From UKL13-2 sp044229235 (GTDB taxonomy: Bacteria > Pseudomonadota > Gammaproteobacteria > Burkholderiales > Usitatibacteraceae), in the NCBI GenBank assembly GCA_044229235.1, contig JBGATH010000007.1:1-64000 (forward strand): a stretch of 64,000 nt of DNA. Reading direction: 5' to 3'. Below the pieces are notes generated by a model. It was not told the origin of the DNA. It did not search any database and saw only the letters and a program-made list of their open reading frames with translations. Of the stretch, positions 8,925-17,446 are shown piece after piece. Made by a program: the position numbers and the translations under genes. Position 1 is the first letter of the stretch, and each line of letters opens with the position of its first letter.

Positions 8925-9656
8925 TCACGCGGGGAAACGCACGACCGACATGGATTTCCCGTCATATCGAACCGCGCCGCCGGTGAGGTGCCAGTCCTGG
9001 AGTACCCATCGGGTTGCTGTTTTTCCGGCGACGCTGAGCTGATGCCTTGCCGGCCGATGGGTATGCCCGTGCACCATCGCCAGGCAATCATTGCAGACGA
9101 ATGCGTCGATCACCGCTGCGGCATTCACATCCATGATGGCATCAGGCTTCATCGATTTTTCCGTATCGCTGCGCGAACGAATCGATCGTGCCAGGGCTTC
9201 GCGCTCGGCGTAGGACTGCGCAAGCAGCGATGCCTGCCATGCCGGGTCACGCGTCTGCCGGCGAAAGGCCTGGTAGGCAAGGTCATCGGTGCAAAGTGTG
9301 TCGCCATGCATCAACAACACGCGGTCGCCGCCCAATTCAATCACGGTTGGATCAGGCAGCAGCTTCAGGCCGGCCGCGTCGGCGAAACGCGGGCCGACGA
9401 GGAAGTCCCGGTTACCGTGCATGAAGTGGACCGCGGTGCCCTGCAGCGAGGCATCGCGAAGCGCGGTAGCGACGCGACGGGCGAGGGGGGCGTGGTCCAG
9501 CTGGTCGTCACCCACCCAAACTTCGAACAGATCGCCGAGGATATACAGCGCTTCGCTGCCCGGCACCAGCGTTTCCATGAAGCGGAAAAACAGCTCGCTG
9601 ACTTCCGGGCGCTCTTCGCAAAGATGCAGATCGGAAATGAACAGGGTGGGGCGCAT
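8925..9656 (-). CDS. lpxH: UDP-2,3-diacylglucosamine diphosphatase LpxH
   Basis: LpxH hydrolyses UDP-2,3-diacylglucosamine to lipid X in lipid A synthesis at the cytoplasmic face of the inner membrane. The 243-residue protein shows the calcineurin-like metallophosphoesterase motifs in order: SDLHLCEERPE (residues 8-18), GDLFEVWVGDD near 41, HGNRDFLVG near 80, HGDTLCTDD near 116, and HGHTHRPARH near 196. Length matches the family (about 240). It lies between the MBOAT gene and the cyclophilin gene. A hairpin at 9676-9714 separates it from the upstream cyclophilin transcript, so it probably has its own promoter or depends on read-through. Confidence 0.95.
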   Translation of the reverse strand: MRPTLFISDLHLCEERPEVSELFFRFMETLVPGSEALYILGDLFEVWVGDDQLDHAPLARRVATALRDASLQGTAVHFMHGNRDFLVGPRFADAAGLKLLPDPTVIELGGDRVLLMHGDTLCTDDLAYQAFRRQTRDPAWQASLLAQSYAEREALARSIRSRSDTEKSMKPDAIMDVNAAAVIDAFVCNDCLAMVHGHTHRPARHQLSVAGKTATRWVLQDWHLTGGAVRYDGKSMSVVRFPA

Positions 9657-9675
9657 GCGGGCGACTATAAAACAA

Positions 9676-9714
9676 ATCGGGGCAGATTCCGGTTGCCCGG
9701 AATGCTGCCCCGAT
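9676..9714 (-). terminator. Terminator hairpin after cyclophilin gene
   Basis: Arms ATCGGGGCAG-ATTCCGG and CCGGAATGCTGCCCCGAT pair over about 17 bases with one bulge and a TTGC loop. Read on the minus strand the stem is followed by TTTGTTTTATAG, a T-rich tract. It lies 19 bases past the cyclophilin stop and about 20 bases before lpxH, as expected of an intrinsic terminator between the two. Confidence 0.75.
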
Positions 9715-9732
9715 CGTTTGAGCCGGGCCGGG

Positions 9733-10386
9733 CTACAGGCACTCGGCCTTTTCGATGGTCACGGTCTCTTGCGGCACATCGGTCGGGAACATGCCCTTGG
9801 GGCCGGTCTTGACGGCCTTGATCTTGTCGACTACGTCCATGCCTTCAACCACTTTGCCGAACACGGCATAGCCGTAGTTGGCGGGGCCGGCGTGATTCAG
9901 GAAGTCGTTGTCTTTCACGTTGATGAAGAACTGCGCCGTGGCCGAATCCACCACGTTGGTGCGCGCCATGGCGATGGTGTAGTTGTCGTTCTTGAGGCCG
10001 TTGGTGGCTTCATTCTTGATCGGCGCGTTGGTGGGCTTCTGGCTCATGTTCTTGTCGAAGCCGCCGCCCTGGATCATGAAGTTGCCGATGACGCGGTGGA
10101 AGATGGTGCCGTTGTAATGGCCGCTTTCAACGTACTTGACGAAGTTTTCGACGGACAGAGGGGCTTTTTCGGCGTTCAGTTCCAGCGTGATGGCGCCCAT
10201 GTTGGTGGTGAGTTTGACTTTCACAGCGTTGATTCCTTTTTCAGTTTTGCAGGTTGAGGCTTTTGCGGGCGCGGCTTTTGCAGCAGCTTTGGGTGCGTCA
10301 GCGGGTTTTTGTGCGAAAGCGGCGGAAGTGAACAGCACCGCCATCACAGCAGAAAAGAGGGGAAGCGTATTGCTGGGGTGATTCAT
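9733..10386 (-). CDS. Exported cyclophilin-type peptidyl-prolyl isomerase
   Basis: A 217-residue periplasmic PpiA-like enzyme that speeds cis-trans isomerisation of proline bonds during envelope protein folding. A signal peptide ending ...SAAFA (cut after residue 25) precedes an Ala/Lys-rich spacer and a cyclophilin domain from about residue 55: VENFVKYVESGHYNGTIFHR, FMIQGGG, TAQFFINV and FGKVVEGMDVVDKI. Start ATG 10386 has AAGGAG upstream. It overlaps the L,D-transpeptidase stop as ATGA (10383-10386), implying translational coupling. The bacterial short form lacks the Trp of cyclosporin-sensitive enzymes. Confidence 0.92.
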   Translation of the reverse strand: MNHPSNTLPLFSAVMAVLFTSAAFAQKPADAPKAAAKAAPAKASTCKTEKGINAVKVKLTTNMGAITLELNAEKAPLSVENFVKYVESGHYNGTIFHRVIGNFMIQGGGFDKNMSQKPTNAPIKNEATNGLKNDNYTIAMARTNVVDSATAQFFINVKDNDFLNHAGPANYGYAVFGKVVEGMDVVDKIKAVKTGPKGMFPTDVPQETVTIEKAECL

Positions 10387-11822
10387 GGGTGTTTGCTCCT
10401 TGATGCGACCATTGATAGTTGGGTGTTTTTGGTAGTGCCGTTTCTGGCGGTCCTGGTGGGCCGTGTCTTCTTGGCGGATTTGCCGGTTGGCGCGGCCTTG
10501 GCGAGCTTGATGGTCTTCATTGTCTGGCCGGACGCCACCGCCTCGCTCGCCGCCGCCTCGTAGATGATTTTCCATTCGCCGTTTTCACGCCGCCAGTACT
10601 GGCGTTTTTTCATGCGCGCGGCATTGTTGCTGCTTTTGTAGTCCTGGTCGAAGGTCACCATCACCATCGGTGGCACGCTGGGTGTCAGCGGATACTCGAA
10701 TACGGACAGGTTCTCGATGTTGACCTTCACGAAGCGCTTGTCGGCATTGACCCGGCGCTTGTGCAGCGACCACTCGCTGTAGCTCTTGCCCTCGGCATTG
10801 AAGCTGGTGGAATAGTGCGCCAGGTATTTGTCGGTGCTGAGGCTTTCCCAGTCCTGCTTCCAGTTGCTGAGGGTATTGGCAAAGGTGTCCCGAAACGACG
10901 CCCATTGCATGCGTGGCTGCCATTCCACCGTCGGCACGATCACGATCGGCGTGATACCCGGGTCGACGTACTTGGCAATATTGGTGAAATCGTCGTTGGT
11001 CAACACCACGCAACCGTCACTGGCGCGCGGCGGGCGGCTGTAGGTGTTGGAAGGCGTGCCGTGGATCCAGATCCCCGAGCCGTTTTTCCCGAGACGCTTG
11101 TCCCATTCGTTGGGGTAGTTCAACGGGAATGCGCCGGGGCCGTAAAAGTCAGGCAGTTTCCCTGGGCCCATCACCGAGGTGACGTGGTAGACGCCAAGCG
11201 GCGTGCGCTGGTCGCCTTCGCGGTTTTTCTCGAAGCCGTTCTTGCCGCCGGAGACGTAGAAGTCGGCGACATGCTTGGGCAGTCCGTCCAGATTCTCGAA
11301 TACGTACAGCCGCGATTTCTCACTGTCGAGCAGCAGCACGAACCGCTGCTGTGGCGCGAGTTGCAGCAGCGCGGTCGGCAGGCTGTCGGCAGGCGGCGCG
11401 TCGAAGTAGCGGCCCAGGCGCACCCTGGCCTCATCGCGCAGGCTCGCCACCGCTTCCGATTGCGTGGCCGCCGAGAAGGTCATTTCACGGCCAGCCTTGG
11501 CCATCAGCAGGTCGCCCTTGATGAGGTGGCCGAGGCGGAAGTTGGGATTCTTGGCCAGCGTGGCGTCGATTTCCTCGATCGCCGGCTTGATGCCGCTTTC
11601 CTTGAGCGTCTCCATGGCGCGCACCAGCGAGGCTTCGACGTCGTTGCTGAAGGCAGGCGAGGCCAATGGTGCCGGCGTCGGCGCAGTCTGCGCGCAGGCG
11701 GTGCCGGCCAGCAGCGCAAATGTCACTGCCGCTGCAATGCTGCGCAACGGCTGCGATGGCTGGATGGAAATGAGGGGCGCGCGCGCGTTCAAGGCTGGTC
11801 GGGTCGGTACGGCCGCGCTCAC
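10383..11822 (-). CDS. L,D-transpeptidase with C-terminal NTF2-like domain
   Basis: A 479-residue exported peptidoglycan cross-linking enzyme of the YkuD family. The signal peptide ends TACA near residue 44. Residues about 150-300 hold the YkuD domain, with the catalytic HGTPSN and SDGCVVL (the SxGC motif) near residue 255. The last ~120 residues form an NTF2/SnoaL-like domain (DWESLSTDKYLAHYS to GEWKIIYEAA), the arrangement found in Cds6/LdtA-type proteins. The start is GTG 11822, which overlaps the upstream TPR stop as GTGA, so the three genes from 12856 to 9733 are probably one translationally linked unit acting in the periplasm. Confidence 0.9.
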   Translation of the reverse strand: MSAAVPTRPALNARAPLISIQPSQPLRSIAAAVTFALLAGTACAQTAPTPAPLASPAFSNDVEASLVRAMETLKESGIKPAIEEIDATLAKNPNFRLGHLIKGDLLMAKAGREMTFSAATQSEAVASLRDEARVRLGRYFDAPPADSLPTALLQLAPQQRFVLLLDSEKSRLYVFENLDGLPKHVADFYVSGGKNGFEKNREGDQRTPLGVYHVTSVMGPGKLPDFYGPGAFPLNYPNEWDKRLGKNGSGIWIHGTPSNTYSRPPRASDGCVVLTNDDFTNIAKYVDPGITPIVIVPTVEWQPRMQWASFRDTFANTLSNWKQDWESLSTDKYLAHYSTSFNAEGKSYSEWSLHKRRVNADKRFVKVNIENLSVFEYPLTPSVPPMVMVTFDQDYKSSNNAARMKKRQYWRRENGEWKIIYEAAASEAVASGQTMKTIKLAKAAPTGKSAKKTRPTRTARNGTTKNTQLSMVASRSKHP

Positions 11823-12856
11823 TTGGCCCCGGCGCGCTCGGTCCTGATCAGCCAGCGGTCGCCGGACTTCACCAACTTGAGCAATTTCGAGTTGTCGCTC
11901 TTGATGGTATCGGAACGGTAGTTCTGGCGGAAGACGGCGGTTGCTTCGTTACCCTTGACGGTGACCTTGTTCATCTTCACGTCCACGCTGATGCTTTTGG
12001 GCCGCTCGATGCGGTCCTTGCGCTGGGCTTCCCAAGCGGCACGGCTGAGGCCATCGGGGGTTTCGAAGTCAGGCGCGTAGAAAGCAAGGTAGCCGGCGAC
12101 ATCCTTCGAGGCCCACGCTTTTGCCCACGCTTCGACCGTGGCGCTGACCTGGCTCTCGGCGCCGCTCGAAGGCGCTGGCTTGGCCGTATCGGCTTTCGCC
12201 GGCTCGGCTTTGGCGGGTTCGGGCTTCTCCACTTTGGCGGACTCTGGCTTGGCAGCAGGCTTGGCCGGCTCTGCTTTGGCGGCGACGGCGACCTTGACCG
12301 GGTCGGCGGCTGTCTTGGCGGGGGCACCGAACAGATCCTTGACCATGGCCAGCTTGCCTTGCACGCTGGTATTGGATTTGTCGAGTTGCAGCACCTTGTC
12401 GTAGGAACGGCGCGCCAGCTGCGCGTAGATGTCGCCCAGGTTCTCGTAGGCAGTGGCATAGCTGGGGTGGGTGTGAATCGCCAGTTCCAGCGCCGCCTTG
12501 GCCTTGTCGTAATTACCCTGGCTTGCGTACAGCACCGCGAGGTTGTTGTAGGGCTCGGGCAGTTCCGGATAGTCCTCGGTCAGCGCGGTGAAAATCTGGA
12601 TGGCGTCGGCCGCGCGCTTTTGCTCGGTAAAGATGAGGCCCTTGATGAATCGGCCCTGTGCATCCTTGGGTTGCGCGGCAAGTGCCGCATTGACCTTGGT
12701 CAGCGCCTGATCAAGCTTGCCTTGTTGATAGAGGCGGGCTGCTTCCTTGGTGTCTTCAGCAGGTCCGGCGCTTGCGGTCGAAACCAGCAGGGCCGAGGCC
12801 AGCGCGGCGAGGCCGGCGCGAGCGAAGGTGGCGATGAGCATTCTGTTATAATTCAT
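11819..12856 (-). CDS. Exported TPR protein with NTF2-like C-terminus
   Basis: A 345-residue periplasmic protein. A signal peptide (residues 1-30, ending STASA) leads to TPR repeats at about 35-170 (QGNYDKAKAALELAIHTHPS is typical), a Lys/Glu/Pro/Ala linker at about 185-235, and an NTF2/SnoaL-like domain from about 245 (VEAWAKAWASKDVAGYLAFY to SGDRWLIRTE). That last domain matches the one at the end of the L,D-transpeptidase made from the next gene, so the two probably act together on the cell wall. ATG 12856 gives a clean signal peptide; a longer frame upstream adds a charged stretch that would spoil it. It is the first gene of a three-gene minus-strand operon divergent from cysS. Confidence 0.85.
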   Translation of the reverse strand: MNYNRMLIATFARAGLAALASALLVSTASAGPAEDTKEAARLYQQGKLDQALTKVNAALAAQPKDAQGRFIKGLIFTEQKRAADAIQIFTALTEDYPELPEPYNNLAVLYASQGNYDKAKAALELAIHTHPSYATAYENLGDIYAQLARRSYDKVLQLDKSNTSVQGKLAMVKDLFGAPAKTAADPVKVAVAAKAEPAKPAAKPESAKVEKPEPAKAEPAKADTAKPAPSSGAESQVSATVEAWAKAWASKDVAGYLAFYAPDFETPDGLSRAAWEAQRKDRIERPKSISVDVKMNKVTVKGNEATAVFRQNYRSDTIKSDNSKLLKLVKSGDRWLIRTERAGAK

Positions 12857-13164
12857 TGAATTTAATTGGAAAACGAATTCGCCTCGATTGGCCGCTATTC
12901 TACCAAGAATGCCTTCCCGCAACACGCCATCTGATCATTCTCTTCGCCCCGTCCCGCGCGGCGAAAACTCGCTGCCTTGCGCCCGCGCGGCGCGATGTTG
13001 CTGACCCGGCGTTCCCGGCGCCTTCGTCCCGCAATCGCGCGTCTTCCGGACGCGCGCTGCCCTGAAAGATTCCGGTACCAGCCTGCGACTGCAGAAACAC
13101 CGGCAAGTTGCAGCACACCCACGAATAGATTCCGCAAACTTAACCTGTTACCACGCACATTTCC
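12857..13164. other. Divergent intergenic region, TPR operon / cysS
   Basis: This 308-base gap separates two divergent genes and should carry promoters for both. The part nearest the TPR gene is AT-rich (around 12843-12875), while the middle is strongly GC-rich and has no supported gene. A weak rightward promoter may lie around 13120-13155 ahead of cysS, but I could not fix -35 and -10 boxes. No riboswitch or leader peptide was recognised. Confidence 0.4.
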
Positions 13165-14544
13165 ATGCAGACCATTTACAACACCCTCTCCCGCAGCAAG
13201 GAAGCCCTGAAGCCCATCCAGCCCGGCAAAGTCAGCATGTATGTCTGCGGCCCGACGGTTTACGACTTTTTCCATATCGGCAATGCCCGGACCTTCTCGG
13301 TATTCGACATGGTCTATCGCTGGCTGATGGCCAGCGGCTACGAGGTCAACTACGCGCGCAACGTCACCGACATCGACGACAAGATCATCGAGCGCGCCAA
13401 CCAGAACGGCGAGCCGATCGATGCCCTGACCGAGCGCATGACCGCGGCCATGCACGAGGATTTCGACCGTCTGAAATTGCTGCGCCCCGGCCACGAGCCG
13501 CGCGCCACACGCCACATCGAGGGCATGCTCGACATCATCCGCATGCTGGAAGAGAAGGGCATTGCCTACCGGGCACCGAACGGCGATGTGTATTACGCGG
13601 TTCGGGCCTTTGAAGGCTACGGCAAGCTTTCGCGCAAGAATCCCGACGACCTGCGATCCGGCGAGCGCGTGGCGGTGGACGCCAACAAGCGCGATCCGCT
13701 CGACTTCGCGCTGTGGAAAGCCGCCAAGCCGCACGAGCCGCAGTGGCCGTCGATTTTCGGCGGCGGCCGACCCGGCTGGCACATCGAGTGCTCGGCCATG
13801 TGCAGGGCGGTGCTGGGCGAGCGCATTGACATCCACGGTGGTGGCTGGGACCTGCAGTTCCCGCATCATGAAAACGAGATTGCCCAGAGCGAGGGCGCGC
13901 TGGGGCATGCCTTCGTCAACGTGTGGATGCACGCGGCATTCCTAAACTTCGACGCCGAGAAGATGTCCAAGTCGCTCGGCAATTTCTTCACTGCGCGTGA
14001 AGTGCTGAACAAGCTCAACCCGGTGCGCGGCGGCGAGGAAGTGCGTTTCTTCCTGCTGCGCGGCCACTACCGCAGTGAGATCAACTACACCTGGGATACG
14101 CTGACCGACGCGGCCAACTCGCTGATGGGCTTGTATCGGGTGCTGAAGGATGTGCCGCCGCTCGATGCGGCGATCGACTGGGCCCAACCGTTCGCGGCGC
14201 GCTTCAAAGCGGCGATGGAGGATGACTTTGATACGCCGGCCGCGTACACGGTTTTGTATGAATTGCGCGATGAAGTGCGCAGGACCGGCTCGCGCGAACT
14301 GGCGGGATTGCTGAAGGCGCTGGGCGGGACGATCGGGCTGTTGCAGGAAGATCCCGATGCATTTGTAGCCGGTGCGGCGCCGTCATCTGGCGGCGACGAG
14401 ATTGACGCGCTGGTGGATGAGCGCAACGCGGCGAAAAAAGCCAGGGACTTCGCCCGCGCCGATGCGATTCGCACGCAGCTGGATGCAATGGGCATCGTGC
14501 TGGAAGACAAGCCCGGTGGGGTGACAGAGTGGCGGCGGAAATAG
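13165..14544 (+). CDS. cysS: Cysteinyl-tRNA synthetase CysS
   Basis: A class I aminoacyl-tRNA synthetase of 459 residues that charges tRNA-Cys in the cytoplasm. The HIGH signature is in FFHIGNARTF near residue 36. Zinc and substrate residues lie at CGPTVYD (Cys near 28) and in FPHHENEIAQSEG near residue 232. The KMSKS loop is KMSKSLGNFFT near residue 268. Length agrees with the E. coli enzyme (461). Start ATG 13165 gives the typical opening MQTIYNTLSRSKE. Confidence 0.97.
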   Translation: MQTIYNTLSRSKEALKPIQPGKVSMYVCGPTVYDFFHIGNARTFSVFDMVYRWLMASGYEVNYARNVTDIDDKIIERANQNGEPIDALTERMTAAMHEDFDRLKLLRPGHEPRATRHIEGMLDIIRMLEEKGIAYRAPNGDVYYAVRAFEGYGKLSRKNPDDLRSGERVAVDANKRDPLDFALWKAAKPHEPQWPSIFGGGRPGWHIECSAMCRAVLGERIDIHGGGWDLQFPHHENEIAQSEGALGHAFVNVWMHAAFLNFDAEKMSKSLGNFFTAREVLNKLNPVRGGEEVRFFLLRGHYRSEINYTWDTLTDAANSLMGLYRVLKDVPPLDAAIDWAQPFAARFKAAMEDDFDTPAAYTVLYELRDEVRRTGSRELAGLLKALGGTIGLLQEDPDAFVAGAAPSSGGDEIDALVDERNAAKKARDFARADAIRTQLDAMGIVLEDKPGGVTEWRRK

Positions 14545-14595
14545 GGCGGTTTCATTTGCACCATCCGGGCGTTGAACACCGCCATTTAAGCAGGC

Positions 14596-14696
14596 ACTTC
14601 CCCCTTTTCTAAAGGGGGATGGAGGGGGATTTTCGCTCGCCACCCTTTCGCGATTGCCGCAAATCCCTCCCCCCTCCCTTTAGAAAAGGGAGGAGT
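14596..14696. repeat. ~100-bp inverted repeat, family B copy 1
   Basis: Two arms of about 36 bases pair across a ~28-base centre. The left arm contains CCCTTTTCTAAAGGG and ends GGGGGATTTT; the right arm contains CCCTTTAGAAAAGGG. A second copy with the same layout is at 17295-17395. Both lie between convergent genes. Possible roles are bidirectional terminator or a REP-like mobile palindrome; no coding frame is present. Confidence 0.75.
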
Positions 14697-14750
14697 CCAA
14701 TCGTCGCAGTGCGGACGGCAAAGTCTTTGGGGTGACGCAGTGATTCGTCA

Positions 14751-14816
14751 AAACCCCAGCATCCACGAGCCTCCCAGGCCAAAAATGCCCGGAAACCCGC
14801 GCCAATGCTGGAGTTT
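14751..14816. repeat. ~65-bp palindrome, family A copy 1
   Basis: Ends are AAACCCCAGCATC and GCCAATGCTGGAGTTT, with centre AGGCCAAAAATGCCCGG. This is one of six related palindromes in the window (others at 19567, 25021, 39103, 50905/51993 and 56986). It sits between the converging cysS and YceH genes, just beyond the YceH stop. Confidence 0.8.
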
Positions 14817-14839
14817 GTCTGGCAGATGCGGGCTAGATC

Positions 14840-15499
14840 CTACTCAAACTGCTTCTTGAATTTCAGCAGTTCTTCCGTCAGCCAGTTCACTTCGCGCCGT
14901 AGCGTGGCCACTTCCGCCTCGAGCTGCGCCACACGATCGCCACCGCTCTCCACCACTGCACTGCCAGACGCGGAGGCAATTTCATGACGCTCGATGGCGA
15001 CTTCACCGCACAGCAAATGCGCCCAGCGTGATTCCTTGGTGCCCGGCGCGCGCGGCAGTTGCATCACCAGCGGAGGCTCTTCGGCGGCGAGGTCGTTGAG
15101 TGCGCGTTCCACGCTGTCCACGGTTGCAAACGAATGCATGCGACCGCTGCGGCCGCGCAGTTCGCCGAAGGTCTGCGGGCCGCGCAGCAACAGCAGCGTG
15201 AGCGCGGCGAGCTTGGCGTCGTCGAGCGAAAATACTTCGCGCAACATGTGCTGGTATTTGGCGACGCGGCTGCCGGCCGGGTAATAGGTCTGCACGAGGT
15301 GGTTGTCCTGCAAGCGCTTAAGGCAGGTTTCCACCGTTTCCTCTCCCAGGCTCATCACCGGTTCGCGATTGGAAAGCTGGTTGCAGGCGTTGACGATGCC
15401 GTTGAGCGAGAGCGGATATACGTCCGGTGTCAGGAACTGTTTTTCGGACAGCACGCCCAGCACGCGCGCTTCGAACGGGGAAAGGTTGAATTCGATCAT
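14840..15499 (-). CDS. YceH family (DUF480) protein
   Basis: A 219-residue protein with two tandem winged-helix-like halves, as in E. coli YceH. Recognisable pieces are EARVLGVLSEKQFLTPDVYPLS near the start, NACNQLSNREPVM near residue 40, and LTLLLLRGPQTFGELRGR near residue 105. The C-terminal ~35 residues form a coiled coil (AQLEAEVATLRREVNWL). The biological role of the family is not established. An in-frame GTG two codons upstream (15505) is an alternative start. It converges on cysS across two palindromic repeats. Confidence 0.9.
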   Translation of the reverse strand: MIEFNLSPFEARVLGVLSEKQFLTPDVYPLSLNGIVNACNQLSNREPVMSLGEETVETCLKRLQDNHLVQTYYPAGSRVAKYQHMLREVFSLDDAKLAALTLLLLRGPQTFGELRGRSGRMHSFATVDSVERALNDLAAEEPPLVMQLPRAPGTKESRWAHLLCGEVAIERHEIASASGSAVVESGGDRVAQLEAEVATLRREVNWLTEELLKFKKQFE

Positions 15500-15636
15500 G
15501 GCCACAGGGTAGGGCGGCCCCCCGGCGCCGTCAAGAACGCCTTGGGCCTGCGTCGCGCCGGTTCAATCGATTCATACCAGCTGAGCAACCGGCGCTGTGG
15601 CTATACTGCGTCGCAATAATTCAACGGAGCGACGCC

Positions 15637-17235
15637 ATGAACCGCAGGGATTTCGTACAAATGGGCATGCTGGCAGGTCTTGGCGCAATGACAGGGGGCA
15701 GTGCAATGGCAGCGACAGTCAAATCAGGCAAAGTGAACATCGTCGAAGCAGGTGCCACGGAACTGCAGGCGGCCATGACTGCCGGCAAGATCACGTCGAG
15801 ACAATTGGTAAAGCTGTACCTGGCACGCATCAAGGCCATCGATAAATCCGGGCCGCACCTCAACGCCGTCATCGAACTCAATCCCGACGCCGAGGCGATT
15901 GCCGCGGCGCTCGACAAGGAGCGCAAAGCGAAGGGCCCGCGCGGCCCCTTGCATGGCATTCCCGTGCTGATCAAGGACAACATTGCCACTGCGGACAAGA
16001 TGCAGACCACCGCAGGCTCGCTGGCGCTGGTCGGCAGCAAACCGCCGCGCGATGCGTTCATCGTCAAGCAATTGCGGGATGCCGGTGCGGTGATCCTCGG
16101 CAAGACCAATCTGTCTGAATGGGCCAACATGCGCTCGACGCGCTCCACCAGCGGCTGGAGCGGACGCGGTGGCCTCACTCGCAACCCGTATGCGCTGGAC
16201 CGTAATACCAGCGGCTCCAGTTCCGGTTCAGGTGCGGCGGCAGCGGCCAGCCTCGCCACGCTTACCGTCGGCACGGAAACGGATGGCTCGATCATTTCCC
16301 CGTCCAATGTCAATGGCCTGGTCGGCTTCAAACCGACCGTGGGATTGGTGAGTCGCGCCGGCATCATCCCCATCTCGCACTCGCAGGACACCGCCGGGCC
16401 GATGGTGCGCAGCGTGACCGACGCCGCGCTTCTCCTGACGGTGCTCGCCGGCAGCGATGCGCGCGATGCGGCGACTGCGCAAGCTGATGCGAAGAAAGTC
16501 GATTACACCAGGCATCTCGATCCCAAGGGCTTGCAGGGCAAGCGCATCGGCGTCGTGAAAAGCCAGTTCGGGGGGCGCAATGACCTGGTATCGGCCGTCA
16601 TCGAAACGCAGTTGATGGTGCTGAAGGTGGCCGGCGCCACGCTGGTGGATGTTCCCGAGCTTCCCAATGCCAGCAAGTACGGCCAGTCCGAATACGATGT
16701 GCTGCTCTACGAACTGAAGGTCGGCCTAGCGGCCTACCTCAGCGAATATGCGCCGGATTCACCGCACAAGACGCTGGCCGACCTGATCGCTTTCAACGAC
16801 GCCAATCGCGACAGGGAACTTGCCTATTTCGGCCAGGAACATTTCATCCGTGCGCAGGCCAAGGGCGGCCTCGACAGCAAGGAATACCTCGATGCGCTGG
16901 CCAACTGCCAGAAGTTCTCGCGCGCCGAAGGCATCGACAAGGTGCTGACCGAAAACAAGCTCGATGCCCTGGTCGCGCCGGCCGGCGGTCCGGCGTGGCT
17001 CACCGACCTGATCAAGGGCGACGCGGCCGGCGGCGGCTTCACGTCCGGCGCAGCGGTGGCAGGTTATCCGCATATCTGCGTACCCGCCGGCTTCGTCAGC
17101 GGCTTGCCCTGCGGCATCTCGTTTGTTGGCACTGCGTGGAGCGAGCCGACATTGTTCGCCATCGCCTATGCCTACGAGCAGGCCAGCAAGCAGCGCAAGC
17201 CGCCGAAGTTTCGGAAAAGCGTCAATCTGCTGTAG
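15637..17235 (+). CDS. Tat-exported amidase (amidase signature family)
   Basis: A 532-residue enzyme of the amidase signature family, which hydrolyses amide bonds with a Ser-cisSer-Lys triad. The N-terminus MNRRDFVQMGMLAGLGAM has the twin-arginine pattern of a Tat signal, ending near SAMA (residue 26). The catalytic lysine is in GIPVLIKDNIAT near residue 112; the Gly/Ser-rich signature GSSSGSGAAAAASLATL and GTETDGSI (residues about 190-220) supplies both serines. Substrate is unknown; exported relatives act on amides or peptides. It has no obvious operon partner, with convergent YafY-type regulator downstream. Confidence 0.9.
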   Translation: MNRRDFVQMGMLAGLGAMTGGSAMAATVKSGKVNIVEAGATELQAAMTAGKITSRQLVKLYLARIKAIDKSGPHLNAVIELNPDAEAIAAALDKERKAKGPRGPLHGIPVLIKDNIATADKMQTTAGSLALVGSKPPRDAFIVKQLRDAGAVILGKTNLSEWANMRSTRSTSGWSGRGGLTRNPYALDRNTSGSSSGSGAAAAASLATLTVGTETDGSIISPSNVNGLVGFKPTVGLVSRAGIIPISHSQDTAGPMVRSVTDAALLLTVLAGSDARDAATAQADAKKVDYTRHLDPKGLQGKRIGVVKSQFGGRNDLVSAVIETQLMVLKVAGATLVDVPELPNASKYGQSEYDVLLYELKVGLAAYLSEYAPDSPHKTLADLIAFNDANRDRELAYFGQEHFIRAQAKGGLDSKEYLDALANCQKFSRAEGIDKVLTENKLDALVAPAGGPAWLTDLIKGDAAGGGFTSGAAVAGYPHICVPAGFVSGLPCGISFVGTAWSEPTLFAIAYAYEQASKQRKPPKFRKSVNLL

Positions 17236-17294
17236 CGGTTCCAAGGGCCCTTGAAATCCGAGCTGGCGCAGGAAGCGTGAGGTCCACGCAAGCC

Positions 17295-17395
17295 ACTTCT
17301 CCCTTTCCTAAAGGGAGATTGAGAGGGATTTTTGGCGGCAGCGCTATGGCGGGGATCGTAAATCTCCCTCCATCCCTCTTTAGAAAAGAGGCAGG
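17295..17395. repeat. ~100-bp inverted repeat, family B copy 2
   Basis: Same architecture as 14596-14696: the left arm has CTCCCTTTCCTAAAGGGAG and the right arm has CCTCTTTAGAAAAGAGG, flanking a ~30-base spacer. It lies between the converging amidase and WYL regulator genes. Sequence has drifted from copy 1 while both arms changed together, which suggests that pairing matters. Confidence 0.75.
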
Positions 17396-17446
17396 GCGAA
17401 GCGAGAGAGCACCGCGATCTGCGACAGCCGGAATTTCAAGCCGTAC

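Noticed and set aside
10419..11921. 500-codon plus-strand frame over the L,D-transpeptidase gene
   Set aside because: Antisense to a gene with an intact SDGC active site and signal peptide; no independent motifs.
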